DNA from: Microbacteriaceae bacterium
GTDB lineage: Bacteria; Actinomycetota; Actinomycetes; Actinomycetales; Microbacteriaceae
Direction: 5' to 3'
DNA: 61,751 nt
NCBI GenBank assembly: GCA_014378715.1
Contig: JACMNE010000037.1
Coordinates: 1-61,751, forward strand
Shown here: piece by piece, positions 18,503-28,031 of the stretch
Position numbering within the stretch: position 1 is the stretch's first letter
How the letters are laid out: each line of letters begins with the position of its first letter
The notes under the pieces: generated by a model
Told to the model about the DNA's origin: nothing
What the model saw: the letters and a program-made list of their open reading frames with translations, nothing else
Database searches by the model: none
Program-made: the position numbers and the translations under genes

Positions 18503-19282
18503 CTAGCCGAGCTCGCGGAGAAGGTAGTTCTTCGGCCACTCGCGGGCGCGGCGGGGGAGTACCCGGTTGAGGGCGGCGATCGTGTCGAGCGCCAGGGCGA
18601 AGCGTCGCTCCCGGGCGGGGCTCCAGGCCAGACCGTAGGCCTCGCGCAGGGCAGGCGGCAGCAGCCCGGCGGTCACGACCCTGGCGAGCGGCATCGCGGC
18701 GCGCATCCACAGCGGTCCGGTGTGCGGGTGCAGCAGGTCGTGGCCGGTCGCGCGCACGGTCTCGTCCACACTCAGGACCGCGAGCTGCGCCTCCCAGTAC
18801 TCAGCGAACGCCGTCCGGTCGCGCGGCCACGCACCATCCGGCACCTGCAGGGCCGTTCCGACCACGGCGTAGTCCGCGTAGATGGCGTCGAGGTCCGCAT
18901 CGGGCAACGGTCCGACCAGCCGGTGCCGCAGGGTGACCGCCGTGTCGTAGAGCGTTGCCGCGACCCACAGCTGCAGTCCGGCATCCGTCGCGTCGTACGC
19001 CGGCATCTCGCCAGGCTCCGACCGCACCCGCTCGTGGGTGCGGTTGACCATCTCGCGCACCGTCGCGACTTGCGCAGGGGTGCCGTACACGAGCGCATAG
19101 ACATAGGTGAGGGTGTGCTGCAGGCGCCGAAGCGGATGTCTCACGAAATCGCTGTGCCGCGCGACCGCGTGCCCGATGGCGGGGTTCGCCAGCTGGAGGA
19201 GGATCGCACGGCCGCCTCCGGCGATGAGGGCCGCCTCGGCGCCGACATCCGCCAGGCGCATCGGGGTGCGGGTGGTCTCCAT
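18503..19282 (-). CDS. MpaB-family (DUF2236) oxygenase-like protein
   Basis: The 259-residue protein matches the DUF2236/MpaB family: LQLANPAIGHAVARHSDF near the N-terminus, then HPLRRLQHTLTYVYALVYG, and WVAATLYDTAVTLRHRLVGP, with His residues that bind heme b in characterised relatives such as latex-clearing protein. Substrate is unknown. An in-frame ATG lies at 19288, but 19282 is preferred because TACGTT (19294-19289) then lies exactly 6 nt upstream, the leaderless spacing seen elsewhere here. Neighbours give no hint about the pathway. Confidence 0.82.
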   Translation of the reverse strand: METTRTPMRLADVGAEAALIAGGGRAILLQLANPAIGHAVARHSDFVRHPLRRLQHTLTYVYALVYGTPAQVATVREMVNRTHERVRSEPGEMPAYDATDAGLQLWVAATLYDTAVTLRHRLVGPLPDADLDAIYADYAVVGTALQVPDGAWPRDRTAFAEYWEAQLAVLSVDETVRATGHDLLHPHTGPLWMRAAMPLARVVTAGLLPPALREAYGLAWSPARERRFALALDTIAALNRVLPRRAREWPKNYLLRELG

Positions 19283-19294
19283 GGCCATAACGTA
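19280..19294 (-). promoter_or_regulatory. leaderless-type promoter of the MpaB-family gene (TACGTT, 6 nt, ATG)
   Basis: TACGTT on the minus strand (19294-19289) fits TANNNT and ends 6 nt before ATG 19282. It would directly abut the alternative ATG at 19288, which would then lie upstream of the transcript start, so the inner ATG is favoured. Confidence 0.55.
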
Positions 19295-19341
19295 ATCCCT
19301 CGGGCTGGGCGGCGCGCGCCGGGGCGGATTCTCGGGCAGAG

Positions 19342-19379
19342 TAGAGTTCTCTGTGGCCCAAGCATCTCGACGTCAAGAT
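19342..19379 (+). promoter_or_regulatory. sucCD promoter with conserved initiation block and palindrome
   Basis: TAGAGT (19342-19347) is a -10 candidate, followed after 2 nt by TCTGTGGCCCA (19350-19360). Exactly the same 11-mer follows a TANNNT hexamer by 2 nt upstream of icd at 51241. Just downstream is ATCTCGACGTCAAGAT (19364-19379), a palindrome with one arm mismatch that resembles TATCTCGATGTCGAGATA at the icd promoter. Shared regulation of these TCA-cycle genes is inferred. Confidence 0.6.
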
Positions 19380-19440
19380 AGTTGTGACGTGCGGATGGGG
19401 CCCCCTTCGTACCAGCCAACCCGCGGATTGGAAGAACAGC

Positions 19441-20604
19441 GTGGATCTTTTCGAGTACCAGGCCAGGGACGTATTCGAGTCCTATGGTGTTCCCGTTCTA
19501 GCCGGCATCATCGCCGACAACCCCGAGGACGTGCGTGCGGCGGCCGAGAAGCTCGGCGGGACTGTCGTGGTCAAGGCCCAGGTGAAGGTCGGCGGCCGCG
19601 GCAAGGCCGGCGGTGTCAAGGTCGCGCACAATGCAGCCGACGCGGAGGAGGCCTCCCGGGCCATCTTCGGCCTCGACATCAAGGGGCACGTGGTCAAGCG
19701 CGTGATGGTCGCGGCCGGCGCCAGGATCAAGCAGGAGTTCTACTTCTCCGTTCTCCTCGACCGCGCCAACCGCTCCTTCCTCTCGCTCGCGAGCTACGAG
19801 GGCGGCGTCGAGATCGAGATCCTGGCGGTCGAGCGCCCCGAGGCCCTCGCCAAGGTCGAGGTCGACCCCATCGCGGGCATTGACCTCGCGAAGGCCACCG
19901 AGATCGCCACCGCAGCCGGGTTCCCCGCCGAACTGATCCCCCAGATCGCCCCCGTCATCGTGAAGCTCTACGAGGTCTTCGTCGGCGAGGACGCCACGCT
20001 CGTCGAGGTCAACCCACTCGTGCTCACCGAGGACGGCGACATCGTCGCCCTCGACGGCAAGGTCACGCTCGACGAGAACGCGGAGTTCCGGCACCCGAAC
20101 CATGAGGCGCTGGTCGACACCGGCGCCGAGGACCCGCTCGAGGCGAAGGCCAAGAAGGCGAACCTCAACTACGTGAAGCTCGACGGCGAGGTCGGCATCA
20201 TCGGCAACGGCGCGGGGCTCGTGATGAGCACCCTCGACGTCGTCAGCTACGCGGGGGAGCGCCACGGCGGTGTGCGCCCGGCCAACTTCCTCGACATCGG
20301 GGGCGGCGCCTCAGCAGAGGTCATGGCGGCCGGACTCGACGTCATCCTCGGCGACCCGCAGGTCAAGAGCGTGTTCGTCAACGTCTTCGGCGGCATCACG
20401 GCGTGCGACGCCGTCGCCAACGGCATCGTCGGCGCCCTCGCCACGCTGGGAGCGGCCGCGACCAAGCCCCTCGTGGTGCGCCTCGACGGCAACAACGTCG
20501 TCGAAGGCCGACAGATCCTCTCCGACGCCGGGCATCCGCTCGTGACCGTCGTCGACACCATGGACGAGGCCGCCGACAAGGCCGCCGAACTCGCGAACGC
20601 ATAA
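19441..20604 (+). CDS. sucC: succinate-CoA ligase (ADP-forming) subunit beta
   Basis: SucC binds the nucleotide and joins SucD to convert succinyl-CoA to succinate with ATP formation in the TCA cycle. The 387-residue product has an ATP-grasp domain ([19 protein letters not shown] near 42-60) and the C-terminal CoA-ligase domain ([28 protein letters not shown]). The frame is open from 19384, but GTG 19441 is chosen because GGAAG lies 6 nt upstream and the family start [19 protein letters not shown] follows. sucD begins 16 bp after its stop. Confidence 0.96.
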   Translation: MDLFEYQARDVFESYGVPVLAGIIADNPEDVRAAAEKLGGTVVVKAQVKVGGRGKAGGVKVAHNAADAEEASRAIFGLDIKGHVVKRVMVAAGARIKQEFYFSVLLDRANRSFLSLASYEGGVEIEILAVERPEALAKVEVDPIAGIDLAKATEIATAAGFPAELIPQIAPVIVKLYEVFVGEDATLVEVNPLVLTEDGDIVALDGKVTLDENAEFRHPNHEALVDTGAEDPLEAKAKKANLNYVKLDGEVGIIGNGAGLVMSTLDVVSYAGERHGGVRPANFLDIGGGASAEVMAAGLDVILGDPQVKSVFVNVFGGITACDAVANGIVGALATLGAAATKPLVVRLDGNNVVEGRQILSDAGHPLVTVVDTMDEAADKAAELANA

Positions 20605-20620
20605 GGGAAAGGACCAGAAC

Positions 20621-21508
20621 ATGTCGATCTTTCTCGACGAGAACTCCAAGATCATCGTCCAGGGCCTGACCGGCTCAGAGGGCACCAAGCATGCCGGGCG
20701 GATGCTCGCGTCCGGCTCGAAGATCGTCGGCGGCGTCAACCCGCGCAAGGCGGGCACCACGGTCGAGATCGGCGGGCACACGCTCCCGATCTTCGGCTCG
20801 GTCGCCGAGGCCATGTCGAGCACTGGCGCGAACGTGTCGGTCATCTTCGTGCCGCCGGCCTTCGCCAAGGACGCCGTCGTGGAGGCGATCGAGGCCGCCA
20901 TCGAGCTCGCGATCGTCATCACAGAGGGCATCCCCGTGCACGACTCGGCCCAGTTCTGGGCGCTCGCGAAGTCGAAGGGCAACACGACCCGCATCATCGG
21001 GCCGAACTGCCCCGGCGTCATCAGCCCCGGCAAGTCGAACGCCGGGATCATCCCGTCGACGATCACCGAGGCCGGCCCGATCGGCCTCGTCTCGAAGTCC
21101 GGAACGCTCACCTACCAGATGATGTTCGAGCTGCGCGACCTCGGCTTCTCGACCGCCATCGGCATCGGCGGCGATCCGATCATCGGCACCACCCACATCG
21201 ACGCCCTCGCGGCCTTCCAGGCCGACCCCGAGACCCGCGCGATCGTGATGATCGGCGAGATCGGCGGCGATGCCGAGGAGCGTGCGGCCGAGTACATCCA
21301 GGCCAACGTGACCAAGCCCGTTGTGGCCTACGTCGCCGGCTTCACCGCACCGGAGGGCAAGACCATGGGCCACGCGGGCGCCATCGTCTCCGACGGCGCC
21401 GGCACCGCTCAGGGCAAGAAGGAGGCCCTGGAGGCCGCCGGGGTGCGCGTCGGCAAGACGCCATCCGAGACCGCCGCCATCATGCGGGAGGTCTTCGCCT
21501 CGCTGTAA
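20621..21508 (+). CDS. sucD: succinate-CoA ligase subunit alpha
   Basis: SucD carries the phosphohistidine and CoA site of succinyl-CoA synthetase. The 295-residue product shows the CoA-binding Rossmann start ([18 protein letters not shown]), [19 protein letters not shown], and the active-site loop [19 protein letters not shown] containing the phosphorylated His near residue 248. AAAGGA precedes the ATG. It is the second gene of the sucCD operon and ends at a clear terminator. Confidence 0.96.
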   Translation: MSIFLDENSKIIVQGLTGSEGTKHAGRMLASGSKIVGGVNPRKAGTTVEIGGHTLPIFGSVAEAMSSTGANVSVIFVPPAFAKDAVVEAIEAAIELAIVITEGIPVHDSAQFWALAKSKGNTTRIIGPNCPGVISPGKSNAGIIPSTITEAGPIGLVSKSGTLTYQMMFELRDLGFSTAIGIGGDPIIGTTHIDALAAFQADPETRAIVMIGEIGGDAEERAAEYIQANVTKPVVAYVAGFTAPEGKTMGHAGAIVSDGAGTAQGKKEALEAAGVRVGKTPSETAAIMREVFASL

Positions 21509-21537
21509 CGAAGTGTCGCGGGCACCACGCACCACGA

Positions 21538-21563
21538 GAAGGGCCCGCTCCGGCGGGCCCTTC
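21538..21563 (+). terminator. terminator after sucD
   Basis: GAAGGGCCCGC (21538-21548) and GCGGGCCCTTC (21553-21563) form a perfect 11-bp stem with loop TCCG, followed by TTCGTTG. It ends the sucCD operon and separates it from the hydrolase promoter. Confidence 0.85.
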
Positions 21564-21584
21564 TTCGTTGTCCGACCGTCGTTG

Positions 21585-21602
21585 TAGGGTCGTCTCACCA
21601 TG
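21585..21602 (+). promoter_or_regulatory. probable promoter of the lipoprotein hydrolase gene (TAGGGT, 9 nt, ATG)
   Basis: TAGGGT (21585-21590) fits TANNNT and ends 9 nt before ATG 21600. The spacer CGTCTCACC has no Shine-Dalgarno sequence, so a leaderless or nearly leaderless transcript is likely. Confidence 0.5.
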
Positions 21603-23135
21603 ACCGCGACCTCCGTACGACGCCCGCGCCCCGTCATCCGCTTTCTCGCGGCCCTCGGCACGGCGACGCTGCTGCTGACCGGGTGCATGAGCGCGCCGCA
21701 GACAACCGAGGTGGCGCCGGTCGGCCTCGAGACCTTCTACGGGCAGTCGGCCGACTGGCAGGACTGCGAGACCGGCGGCCTCGAGTGCGCCACGATCTCC
21801 GCGCCGATCGACTACGCCAACCCCGAGGCCGGCAGCACCGACCTCGCGGTGATCCGCGCGCCCTCCACCGGCTCGGCGCGGGGCTCGCTGCTGATGAACC
21901 CGGGCGGGCCGGGCGGGTCGGGCTACGACTTCGTCGCGCAGTCCCTCGCCTACGTGGCCGACGCGGCGCTGCGCGAGAACTACGACATCGTCGGCTGGGA
22001 CCCCCGCGGCGTCGGACGCTCCCATCCCGTCACCTGCTACGACGCCGCCGGGATGGACCGGTACCTCTACGGGGTCGCCGCTAACCCCGTCGGCTCCGAC
22101 GCCTGGCTCGAGGAGCGCGCCGCCGACGCGAGGGCCTTCGCCGCCTCCTGCGCCGAGAACACCGGCGACCTGCTCGGGCACGTCGACGCGCAGTCCACCG
22201 CCCGCGACATGGACCTGATCCGTTCCGTCCTCGGCGACGACGCGCTCAACTACCTCGGCTTCTCCTACGGCACCGTCTTCGGCACCCAGTACGCCGAGCT
22301 GTTCCCCGACCGCGTCGGACGGGTCGTGCTCGACGGCGCCGTCGACCCGTCGCTGCCGCAGACGACCGTGTTCCCCACCCAGATGGCCGGCTTCGACGGC
22401 GCATACCGCTCCTTCCTGCACTACTGCCTGGGCATGACGACCTGTCCGTTCACCGGCACGGTCGACGAGGCGGTCGCGCAGTCATCCGCTCTCTTCTCCT
22501 CTGTCGACTCCCGTGCCCTGAGCGCGGATGACGGACGGCAGCTCACCTCCCCCACCCTGGGCACCGCGCTCGCCTACCCTCTCTACGACCGTGGCTCCTG
22601 GGACGCCCTCGCCGACATGCTGGCGAAGCTGACCGCCGGAGACCCGAACCCGGCGTTCGGATTCGCCGACGGGTACAACGGGCGCAACCCCGACGGCAGC
22701 TACAGCGGCAACTCCACGCAGCTGTACACCGCGGCGCTGTGCCTGGACGGCAGCTACAGCTCCGATCTCGCGGGGACCCGGGCCGGGCTCACGGCGATCA
22801 CCGCGGCCGCCCCGATCACCGGCACCTACCTCGCCTACAGCGACTGGGTGCTCGTCGACACCGCCTGCCAGAACTGGCCATACGGCCCGGTGCTGACCGC
22901 GGCCCCCGCCGACGCGCCGGGCACCGCCCCGATCCTCGTCCTCGGCACGACCAACGACCCGGCGACCCCCTACGCCTGGGCGCAGGCGCTCGCGAGCCAG
23001 CTCGAGGCGGGGGTGCTCGTCACCCGCGCCGGCGAGGGCCACACCGCCTACGCCAGGGGCAACACCTGCATCGACACGACCGTCGACGACTTCCTCGTCG
23101 ACGGCACAGTGCCGGCCGCCGACCCGATGTGCTGA
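21600..23135 (+). CDS. alpha/beta hydrolase lipoprotein, S33 tripeptidyl-aminopeptidase-like
   Basis: The 511-residue protein starts with a lipoprotein signal peptide (hydrophobic LAALGTATLLLTG, lipobox Cys near residue 24), so it is exported and anchored outside the membrane. It matches the actinobacterial S33 exopeptidase group: oxyanion region LLMNPGGPGGSG, IVGWDPRGVGRSHPV, nucleophile elbow GFSYGT with Ser near 222, acid in LGTTNDPATP, and His in GEGHTAY near the C-terminus. It would clip peptides or related substrates at the cell surface. Neighbouring genes are unrelated. Confidence 0.88.
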   Translation: MTATSVRRPRPVIRFLAALGTATLLLTGCMSAPQTTEVAPVGLETFYGQSADWQDCETGGLECATISAPIDYANPEAGSTDLAVIRAPSTGSARGSLLMNPGGPGGSGYDFVAQSLAYVADAALRENYDIVGWDPRGVGRSHPVTCYDAAGMDRYLYGVAANPVGSDAWLEERAADARAFAASCAENTGDLLGHVDAQSTARDMDLIRSVLGDDALNYLGFSYGTVFGTQYAELFPDRVGRVVLDGAVDPSLPQTTVFPTQMAGFDGAYRSFLHYCLGMTTCPFTGTVDEAVAQSSALFSSVDSRALSADDGRQLTSPTLGTALAYPLYDRGSWDALADMLAKLTAGDPNPAFGFADGYNGRNPDGSYSGNSTQLYTAALCLDGSYSSDLAGTRAGLTAITAAAPITGTYLAYSDWVLVDTACQNWPYGPVLTAAPADAPGTAPILVLGTTNDPATPYAWAQALASQLEAGVLVTRAGEGHTAYARGNTCIDTTVDDFLVDGTVPAADPMC

Positions 23136-23205
23136 GCGGCCCTCGCCGAGCGGGCCGGCCCGGATTCCCCCAGCGAGCCGACCCCGGGAGTGCGCCGAGC
23201 CCCGG

Positions 23206-23223
23206 TAGGGTCACTCGGGTATG
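23206..23223 (+). promoter_or_regulatory. probable promoter of the DUF6350 gene (TAGGGT, 9 nt, ATG)
   Basis: TAGGGT (23206-23211) ends 9 nt before ATG 23221. The spacer contains CGGG but no strong ribosome site. Spacing and hexamer are the same as at the hydrolase gene upstream. Confidence 0.45.
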
Positions 23224-24462
23224 AATCGTCCGCTCACCGCCCTGTTCGCCGCCCTCGAGGCCCTGCTCGTCGTCGGGGTCGGAATCGGCATCCCGCTCGT
23301 GCCCCTGACCCTGATGTGGGCGTTCCAGTACGGGCTCCAGGTGGACTGGGCCGTCTTCTGGCGCGCCGCCGTCGACACCTGGCTCCTCGGCCACGGCACC
23401 GACCTCACCTTCACCCCCGACCCTGCGCTCGCGGCCGCCCTGGGCCTGCCGGGCGCCGGCGACACCATCGTCGCCACGATCGCACTCCTGGGCTTCGCCC
23501 TGATCACGGTGGCGCTCGCCGTGCGCGCCGGCCGCCGGATCTCCGAGACCCCGCACCCGCGCGTCGGGCTGCTGGTCTCCGTTGCCGTCTTCGCCGTGCT
23601 CTCGCTCGGCGCGACCGCCACCGCCCTGCATCCGCTCGCCTCCCCCTCGCTCTGGCAGGGCTCCCTGCTGCCGACCCTCGTCTTCGCCCTGGGGGTGGCC
23701 ATCGGCTTCCGGCTCGGGCTGCGAGCAGGGGTGCGCAAAGGGCCGGGAGTGCCAGGCGCCCCCGGCCGCCTCTCGACCATGATCGACGACCGCGTGCCGC
23801 AGCTCCGCCGTGCCGTCGTCATCGCGGCCACCGGGGGAGTCGCCTCGGTGTTCCTCGTGCTCGCGGTCTCCGCCCTCGCCCTCGCGATCATCGTCGGCAT
23901 CAGCTATGGCCGCGTCATCGGCCTCTACGAGGGGGTGCAGTCGGGGGTGCTCGGTGGCATCGCGCTCACCGTGGTGCAGCTCGCCTTCGTGCCCAACCTC
24001 GTCATCTGGACGGCGTCCTGGTTCGTCGGACCCGGCTTCGCGGTCGGCGTCGGCTCCAGCGTCAGCCCCCTCGGCACCGTCGTCGGCCCCATCCCCGCGA
24101 TCCCGGTGCTCGGCGCCCTGCCCGCCGGCGACTGGGCGTTCGCGTTCGTCGGCATCCTCGTTCCCGTGCTCGCCGGGTTCGTCACGGCCACCGTGCTGCG
24201 ACCCCGTCTGCTGCGCGCCGGGCTCGACGGCAGGTGGTGGCTGCTCGGCAGCGGCGCCGGAATCGGGGTGGTCGGCGGGCTGCTCCTCGGTGCCCTCGCG
24301 TGGGCCTCGGCCGGAGCGGCCGGGCCCGGTCGGCTGTCCGAGGTGGGGCCGTCATTCCTCGCCGTCGGGGGCTGGGGGGCGCTCGAGATCGGGCTGGCCG
24401 CCGTGCTTGCCCTCGCTGTCGCCGGACTCCGCACACGAACCCCGGTCTCCCCGCCGCGATAG
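23221..24462 (+). CDS. DUF6350-type polytopic membrane protein
   Basis: The 413-residue product has about ten hydrophobic segments with short loops and an N-terminus (LLVVGVGIGIPLVPLTLMWA, then WAVFWRAAVDTWLLGHG) typical of the DUF6350 family of actinobacteria. The family commonly sits between sucCD and purN/purH, as here. No catalytic motif is visible, and function is unknown. The start ATG follows a leaderless-type promoter. Confidence 0.75.
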   Translation: MNRPLTALFAALEALLVVGVGIGIPLVPLTLMWAFQYGLQVDWAVFWRAAVDTWLLGHGTDLTFTPDPALAAALGLPGAGDTIVATIALLGFALITVALAVRAGRRISETPHPRVGLLVSVAVFAVLSLGATATALHPLASPSLWQGSLLPTLVFALGVAIGFRLGLRAGVRKGPGVPGAPGRLSTMIDDRVPQLRRAVVIAATGGVASVFLVLAVSALALAIIVGISYGRVIGLYEGVQSGVLGGIALTVVQLAFVPNLVIWTASWFVGPGFAVGVGSSVSPLGTVVGPIPAIPVLGALPAGDWAFAFVGILVPVLAGFVTATVLRPRLLRAGLDGRWWLLGSGAGIGVVGGLLLGALAWASAGAAGPGRLSEVGPSFLAVGGWGALEIGLAAVLALAVAGLRTRTPVSPPR

Positions 24463-24474
24463 GCTTGCCGCGTG
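24460..24474 (+). promoter_or_regulatory. leaderless-type promoter of purN (TAGGCT, 6 nt, GTG)
   Basis: TAGGCT (24460-24465), overlapping the end of the DUF6350 gene, ends 6 nt before GTG 24472. The hexamer and spacing are identical to those of guaB3 at 5235, another purine gene. Confidence 0.65.
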
Positions 24475-25065
24475 CTGTCACTGGTTGTGTTGATCTCCGG
24501 CGGGGGATCCAACCTCCGATCTCTCCTCGAGGCCGCCGAGGACGCCGAATACCCGGCGCGGGTGGTGGCCATCGGAGCCGACCGCGACGCCGACGGCCTG
24601 GAGCACGCGGAGGCGTTCGGCATCCCCACCTTCGTGGTGCCGTTCACGAGCTACCCCGACCGCGAGAGCTGGGCCGACGAGCTCCTGGCCAGCGTGCGGG
24701 TCTGGTCGCCCGACCTCGTGGTGCTGAGCGGATTCATGCGCCTGCTGCCCGAGCGCTTCGTGCAGGCGCTCGCGCCGAACCTCATCAACACCCACCCGGC
24801 CTACCTGCCCGAGTTCCCCGGCGCCCACGGGGTGAGCGACGCGATCGCCGCCGGGGTCACGCAGACCGGCGCGAGCGTCATCATCGTCGACAACGGGGTC
24901 GACAGCGGACCGATCATCGCCCAAGAGCGCGTGGCGGTGCTGCCGGGTGACACCGAGCACAGCCTCCACGACCGCATCAAGATCGTCGAGAGGCAGCTGC
25001 TCGTGCAGAGTGTGCTCGACATCGCCAATGGAACCGTCAACCTGCAGGAGCCCCAGCAAGCATGA
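24472..25065 (+). CDS. purN: phosphoribosylglycinamide formyltransferase
   Basis: PurN transfers a formyl group from 10-formyl-THF to GAR in purine synthesis. The 197-residue product has [15 protein letters not shown] at the N-terminus, [10 protein letters not shown], and the active-site segment [22 protein letters not shown] with the conserved Asn and His, then [14 protein letters not shown] with the catalytic Asp near residue 144. It overlaps purH by 4 bp (ATGA). The formyl donor links it metabolically to the PurU-controlled folate pool further downstream. Confidence 0.95.
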   Translation: MLSLVVLISGGGSNLRSLLEAAEDAEYPARVVAIGADRDADGLEHAEAFGIPTFVVPFTSYPDRESWADELLASVRVWSPDLVVLSGFMRLLPERFVQALAPNLINTHPAYLPEFPGAHGVSDAIAAGVTQTGASVIIVDNGVDSGPIIAQERVAVLPGDTEHSLHDRIKIVERQLLVQSVLDIANGTVNLQEPQQA

Positions 25066-26672
25066 GCGCAGCAACCCACGACCCAGCCGACTACCGCGAC
25101 CGCGACGCGATCCCGATCACCCGGGCCCTCATCTCGGTCAGCGACAAGACCGGCCTGCTCGACCTCGCCGCCGCGCTCGCCGCGGCCGGTGTCGAGATCG
25201 TCTCCACGGGCTCCACCGCGAAGGCCATAGCGGATGCCGGTCACCCCGTCACCGAGGTCGGGCAGGTCACCGGCTTCCCCGAGTCCCTCGACGGCCGCGT
25301 CAAGACCCTGCACCCGGCCATCCACGCGGGGATCCTCGCCGACCTGAGACTCGCCAGCCACGCCGAGGAACTCGCCTCCCTCGACATCCGCCCCTTCGAA
25401 CTGGTCGTGGTGAACCTGTACCCGTTCGTGGAGACCGTCGCGGGCGGCGCCACCGGCGACGATGCGGTCGAGCAGATCGACATCGGCGGCCCGGCCATGG
25501 TGCGCGCCTCGGCGAAGAACCACGCGAACGTGGCGATCGCCGTGTCGCCCGCCAGCTACCCGCGCATCATCAAGGCCGTGACCCTCGGGGGCACGACCCT
25601 CGCGCAGCGCCAGCGCCTCGCCGGGGAGGCCTTCGCCCACACCGCGGCGTACGACCAGGCCGTCGCGACCTTCTTCGCCGAGAACATCGGGGTTCGGGCC
25701 ACCCACCCGGTCGCCGACGAGCGGTTCCCGACCTCCGTCTCGGCGACCTACGAGCTGAAGCAGGTGCTGCGCTACGGCGAGAATTCGCACCAGAAGGCGG
25801 CCCTCTACACCCGCAACGCGCCGGGCGTCGCGCAGGCCGTGCAGCTGCACGGCAAGGAGATGTCGTACAACAACTTCGTCGACGCTGACGGCGCCGTGCG
25901 CGCGGCCTACGACTTCACCGAGCCGGCCGTCGCGATCATCAAGCACGCCCAGCCCTGCGGTATCGCCGTGGCACGCGGGGCGGGCGACCCGATCGCCTCC
26001 GCCCACATCCGCGCCCACGCCTGCGACCCGGTGTCGGCGTTCGGCGGGGTCATCGCGGCCAACCGCACGGTGACTCTGGCCATGGCCGAGCAGGTGCGCG
26101 ACATCTTCACCGAGGTCGTCATCGCCCCCGGCTTCGACGACGACGCCCTCGAGGTGCTCAAGACGAAGAAGAATCTGCGCCTGCTGTGCCTGCCCGAGAG
26201 CTACACCCGCGATGAGCGGGAGTTCCGGCAGATCTCCGGCGGCCTCCTCGTTCAGGACCCCGACGTCTTCGACGACTTCTCCTCGGCAAGGTGGCAGCTC
26301 GTCGCCGGGGCCGGAGTCGACGACGCGACCCGCACCGACCTCGAGTTCGCCTGGCGCGCCGTGCGGGCCGTCAAGTCCAACGCGATCCTGCTGGCCTCGG
26401 GCGGTGCCTCCGTCGGCGTCGGCATGGGCCAGGTCAACCGGGTCGACTCCTGCCGACTCGCGGTGAGCAGGGCCGGCGACCGCGCGACCGGATCGGTCGC
26501 CGCCTCCGATGCGTTCTTCCCCTTCGCCGACGGGCTCGAGATCCTCCTCGAGGCCGGCGTGCGGGCGATCGTGCAGCCCGGCGGATCGGTGCGCGACGAC
26601 GAAGTCGTCGACGCCGCGAAGAAGGCCGGAGTGACCATGTTCTTCACGGGAGAACGCCACTTCTACCACTAG
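25062..26672 (+). CDS. purH: bifunctional AICAR transformylase/IMP cyclohydrolase
   Basis: PurH performs the last two steps to IMP. The 536-residue product has the N-terminal MGS-like cyclohydrolase domain ([42 protein letters not shown]) and the C-terminal transformylase domain ([23 protein letters not shown] with catalytic Lys-His, and [12 protein letters not shown]). The start overlaps purN. IMP from here is the substrate of guaB at 3574. Confidence 0.96.
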   Translation: MSAATHDPADYRDRDAIPITRALISVSDKTGLLDLAAALAAAGVEIVSTGSTAKAIADAGHPVTEVGQVTGFPESLDGRVKTLHPAIHAGILADLRLASHAEELASLDIRPFELVVVNLYPFVETVAGGATGDDAVEQIDIGGPAMVRASAKNHANVAIAVSPASYPRIIKAVTLGGTTLAQRQRLAGEAFAHTAAYDQAVATFFAENIGVRATHPVADERFPTSVSATYELKQVLRYGENSHQKAALYTRNAPGVAQAVQLHGKEMSYNNFVDADGAVRAAYDFTEPAVAIIKHAQPCGIAVARGAGDPIASAHIRAHACDPVSAFGGVIAANRTVTLAMAEQVRDIFTEVVIAPGFDDDALEVLKTKKNLRLLCLPESYTRDEREFRQISGGLLVQDPDVFDDFSSARWQLVAGAGVDDATRTDLEFAWRAVRAVKSNAILLASGGASVGVGMGQVNRVDSCRLAVSRAGDRATGSVAASDAFFPFADGLEILLEAGVRAIVQPGGSVRDDEVVDAAKKAGVTMFFTGERHFYH

Positions 26673-26694
26673 AGGGCGCCCACCCCGCCTCCGG

Positions 26695-26710
26695 TAGTCT
26701 CGCCAGCATG
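26695..26710 (+). promoter_or_regulatory. leaderless-type promoter of the DDAH fusion gene (TAGTCT, 7 nt, ATG)
   Basis: TAGTCT (26695-26700) ends 7 nt before ATG 26708. The spacer CGCCAGC has no ribosome-binding sequence. Confidence 0.5.
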
Positions 26711-27919
26711 CCTACGCGTGTCAGCACCACCCGCCGTCTCCTCGCCGCCGTCGGAACAGCGGCCGTCGTCGCGCTGGTGGTGCACGCCGCGACAGTGCTG
26801 CTGTACTTCTCGGCGACCGGGGGAGCGACCGCGCAGTTCCTGCCGATCAACGACTTCTTCGCCGGGTCGAGCTTCGTGCTCTTCCTGCTGGTCGCGGTCG
26901 CCGGTGTGCTCGGCCTGCTGCGGCGGCGGCGCACGGCGCTCGCCGTGGGAGCCGTCGGCGGTGTCGTCGCCGCGATCCTCGGCACCCTGTCGGTGTTCCT
27001 GCGCGCCGGCAACCCGGTCACCGCCGACACGGTGCCCGTAGTGCTCGGCAGCCTCGTCGGCAACAACCTCTTCTTCGTCGTCGCCGCCGCACTGGCTACC
27101 GTCTACGCCGGCACCGTCGCCTGGCGGGCCATCCTGACGCGCGACACCCGGCCGCAGCCCGGCACCCGGCGCATCGCGCTCGTGCGTGCCCCGGCCGCGA
27201 ACCTCGCCGACGGCGAGCTCACCCACCTCGAGCGCCACGACATCGACCCCGCCCTCGCCGACGAGCAGTGGGACGCCTACGTCGCCGCCCTGGAGACGGC
27301 CGGCTTCGAGACGGTCGAGGTAGCGGCGGCCGAGACCCTCGCCGACTCCGTCTTCGTCGAGGACGCCGTGGTGATCCTCGACCGCCTCGCCGTGCTGGGG
27401 AGCCCGGGGGCGGTGTCCAGGCGGGAGGAGATCGCCGCGGTCGAGACCAGTGTCACCGACCTCGGCCTGGATATCGCTCGAATCGAGCTGCCCGGCACCC
27501 TCGACGGCGGGGACGTGCTCAAGGTCGGCCGCACGATCTACGTCGGCCGCGGCGGCCGCACCAACGCCGAGGGCATCCGCCAGCTGCGGGCGATCGCGGC
27601 CGGATACACCGTCGTCGCCGTGCCGGTGACGAGGGTGCTGCACCTGAAGAGCGCCGTGACCGCCCTGCCCGACGGCACTGTCATCGGCTTCGCGCCGCTC
27701 GTCGAGTACCCCGAACTGTTCGACCGCTTCCTCGCCGTGCCGGAGGCGAGCGGGGCGGCCGTGGTGGTCCTTGCACCGGACACCGTGCTCATGGCCGCCT
27801 CGGCCCCGCTCAGCGCTGCCCTGATCGCCGACCTGGGCTACCGTGTAGTGACGGTCGACATCAGCGAGTTCGAGAAGCGCGAGGGCTGCGTCACCTGCCT
27901 CTCGGTGCGCATCCGCTAG
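26708..27919 (+). CDS. membrane domain fused to a DDAH-type amidinohydrolase
   Basis: The 403-residue protein has about 135 N-terminal residues with four membrane segments (first near 10-35) and a C-terminal domain (about 150-403) of the dimethylarginine dimethylaminohydrolase family. Motifs include [44 protein letters not shown] with catalytic His312, and the terminal [11 protein letters not shown] where Cys397 fits the catalytic Cys. DDAH converts methylated arginines to citrulline and methylamines; typical members are soluble and about 255-285 residues. Fusion to a membrane domain is unusual. The upstream open frame overlaps purH and is rejected as the start. Confidence 0.82.
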   Translation: MPTRVSTTRRLLAAVGTAAVVALVVHAATVLLYFSATGGATAQFLPINDFFAGSSFVLFLLVAVAGVLGLLRRRRTALAVGAVGGVVAAILGTLSVFLRAGNPVTADTVPVVLGSLVGNNLFFVVAAALATVYAGTVAWRAILTRDTRPQPGTRRIALVRAPAANLADGELTHLERHDIDPALADEQWDAYVAALETAGFETVEVAAAETLADSVFVEDAVVILDRLAVLGSPGAVSRREEIAAVETSVTDLGLDIARIELPGTLDGGDVLKVGRTIYVGRGGRTNAEGIRQLRAIAAGYTVVAVPVTRVLHLKSAVTALPDGTVIGFAPLVEYPELFDRFLAVPEASGAAVVVLAPDTVLMAASAPLSAALIADLGYRVVTVDISEFEKREGCVTCLSVRIR

Positions 27920-27926
27920 AAAATCC

Positions 27927-27956
27927 TTGAGGGGCGCGGCCGGCCGGGCTTATGAT
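27927..27956 (+). promoter_or_regulatory. sigma-70-like promoter of the ABC exporter operon
   Basis: TTGAGG (27927-27932) and TATGAT (27951-27956) are spaced 18 bp apart, close to the housekeeping consensus. The transcript would have a leader of about 70 nt before ATG 28032. Confidence 0.6.
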
Positions 27957-28031
27957 GAAAGGCTGTCCTGTCGCGACGGGGCGCAACGACCAGACTGCCA
28001 CGAGCGGTCGCACGCGAAACGGGACCCACGA

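Noticed and set aside
17931-18570. Plus-strand frames in the region after pcrA as possible small proteins.
   Set aside because: The products are low-complexity Arg/Pro/Ala/Gly sequences, and the starts lack ribosome sites or leaderless hexamers.
17961-18710. A 249-codon minus-strand frame overlapping the end of the MpaB-family gene.
   Set aside because: It overlaps a supported gene out of frame and passes through the palindromic repeat. No domain is visible.
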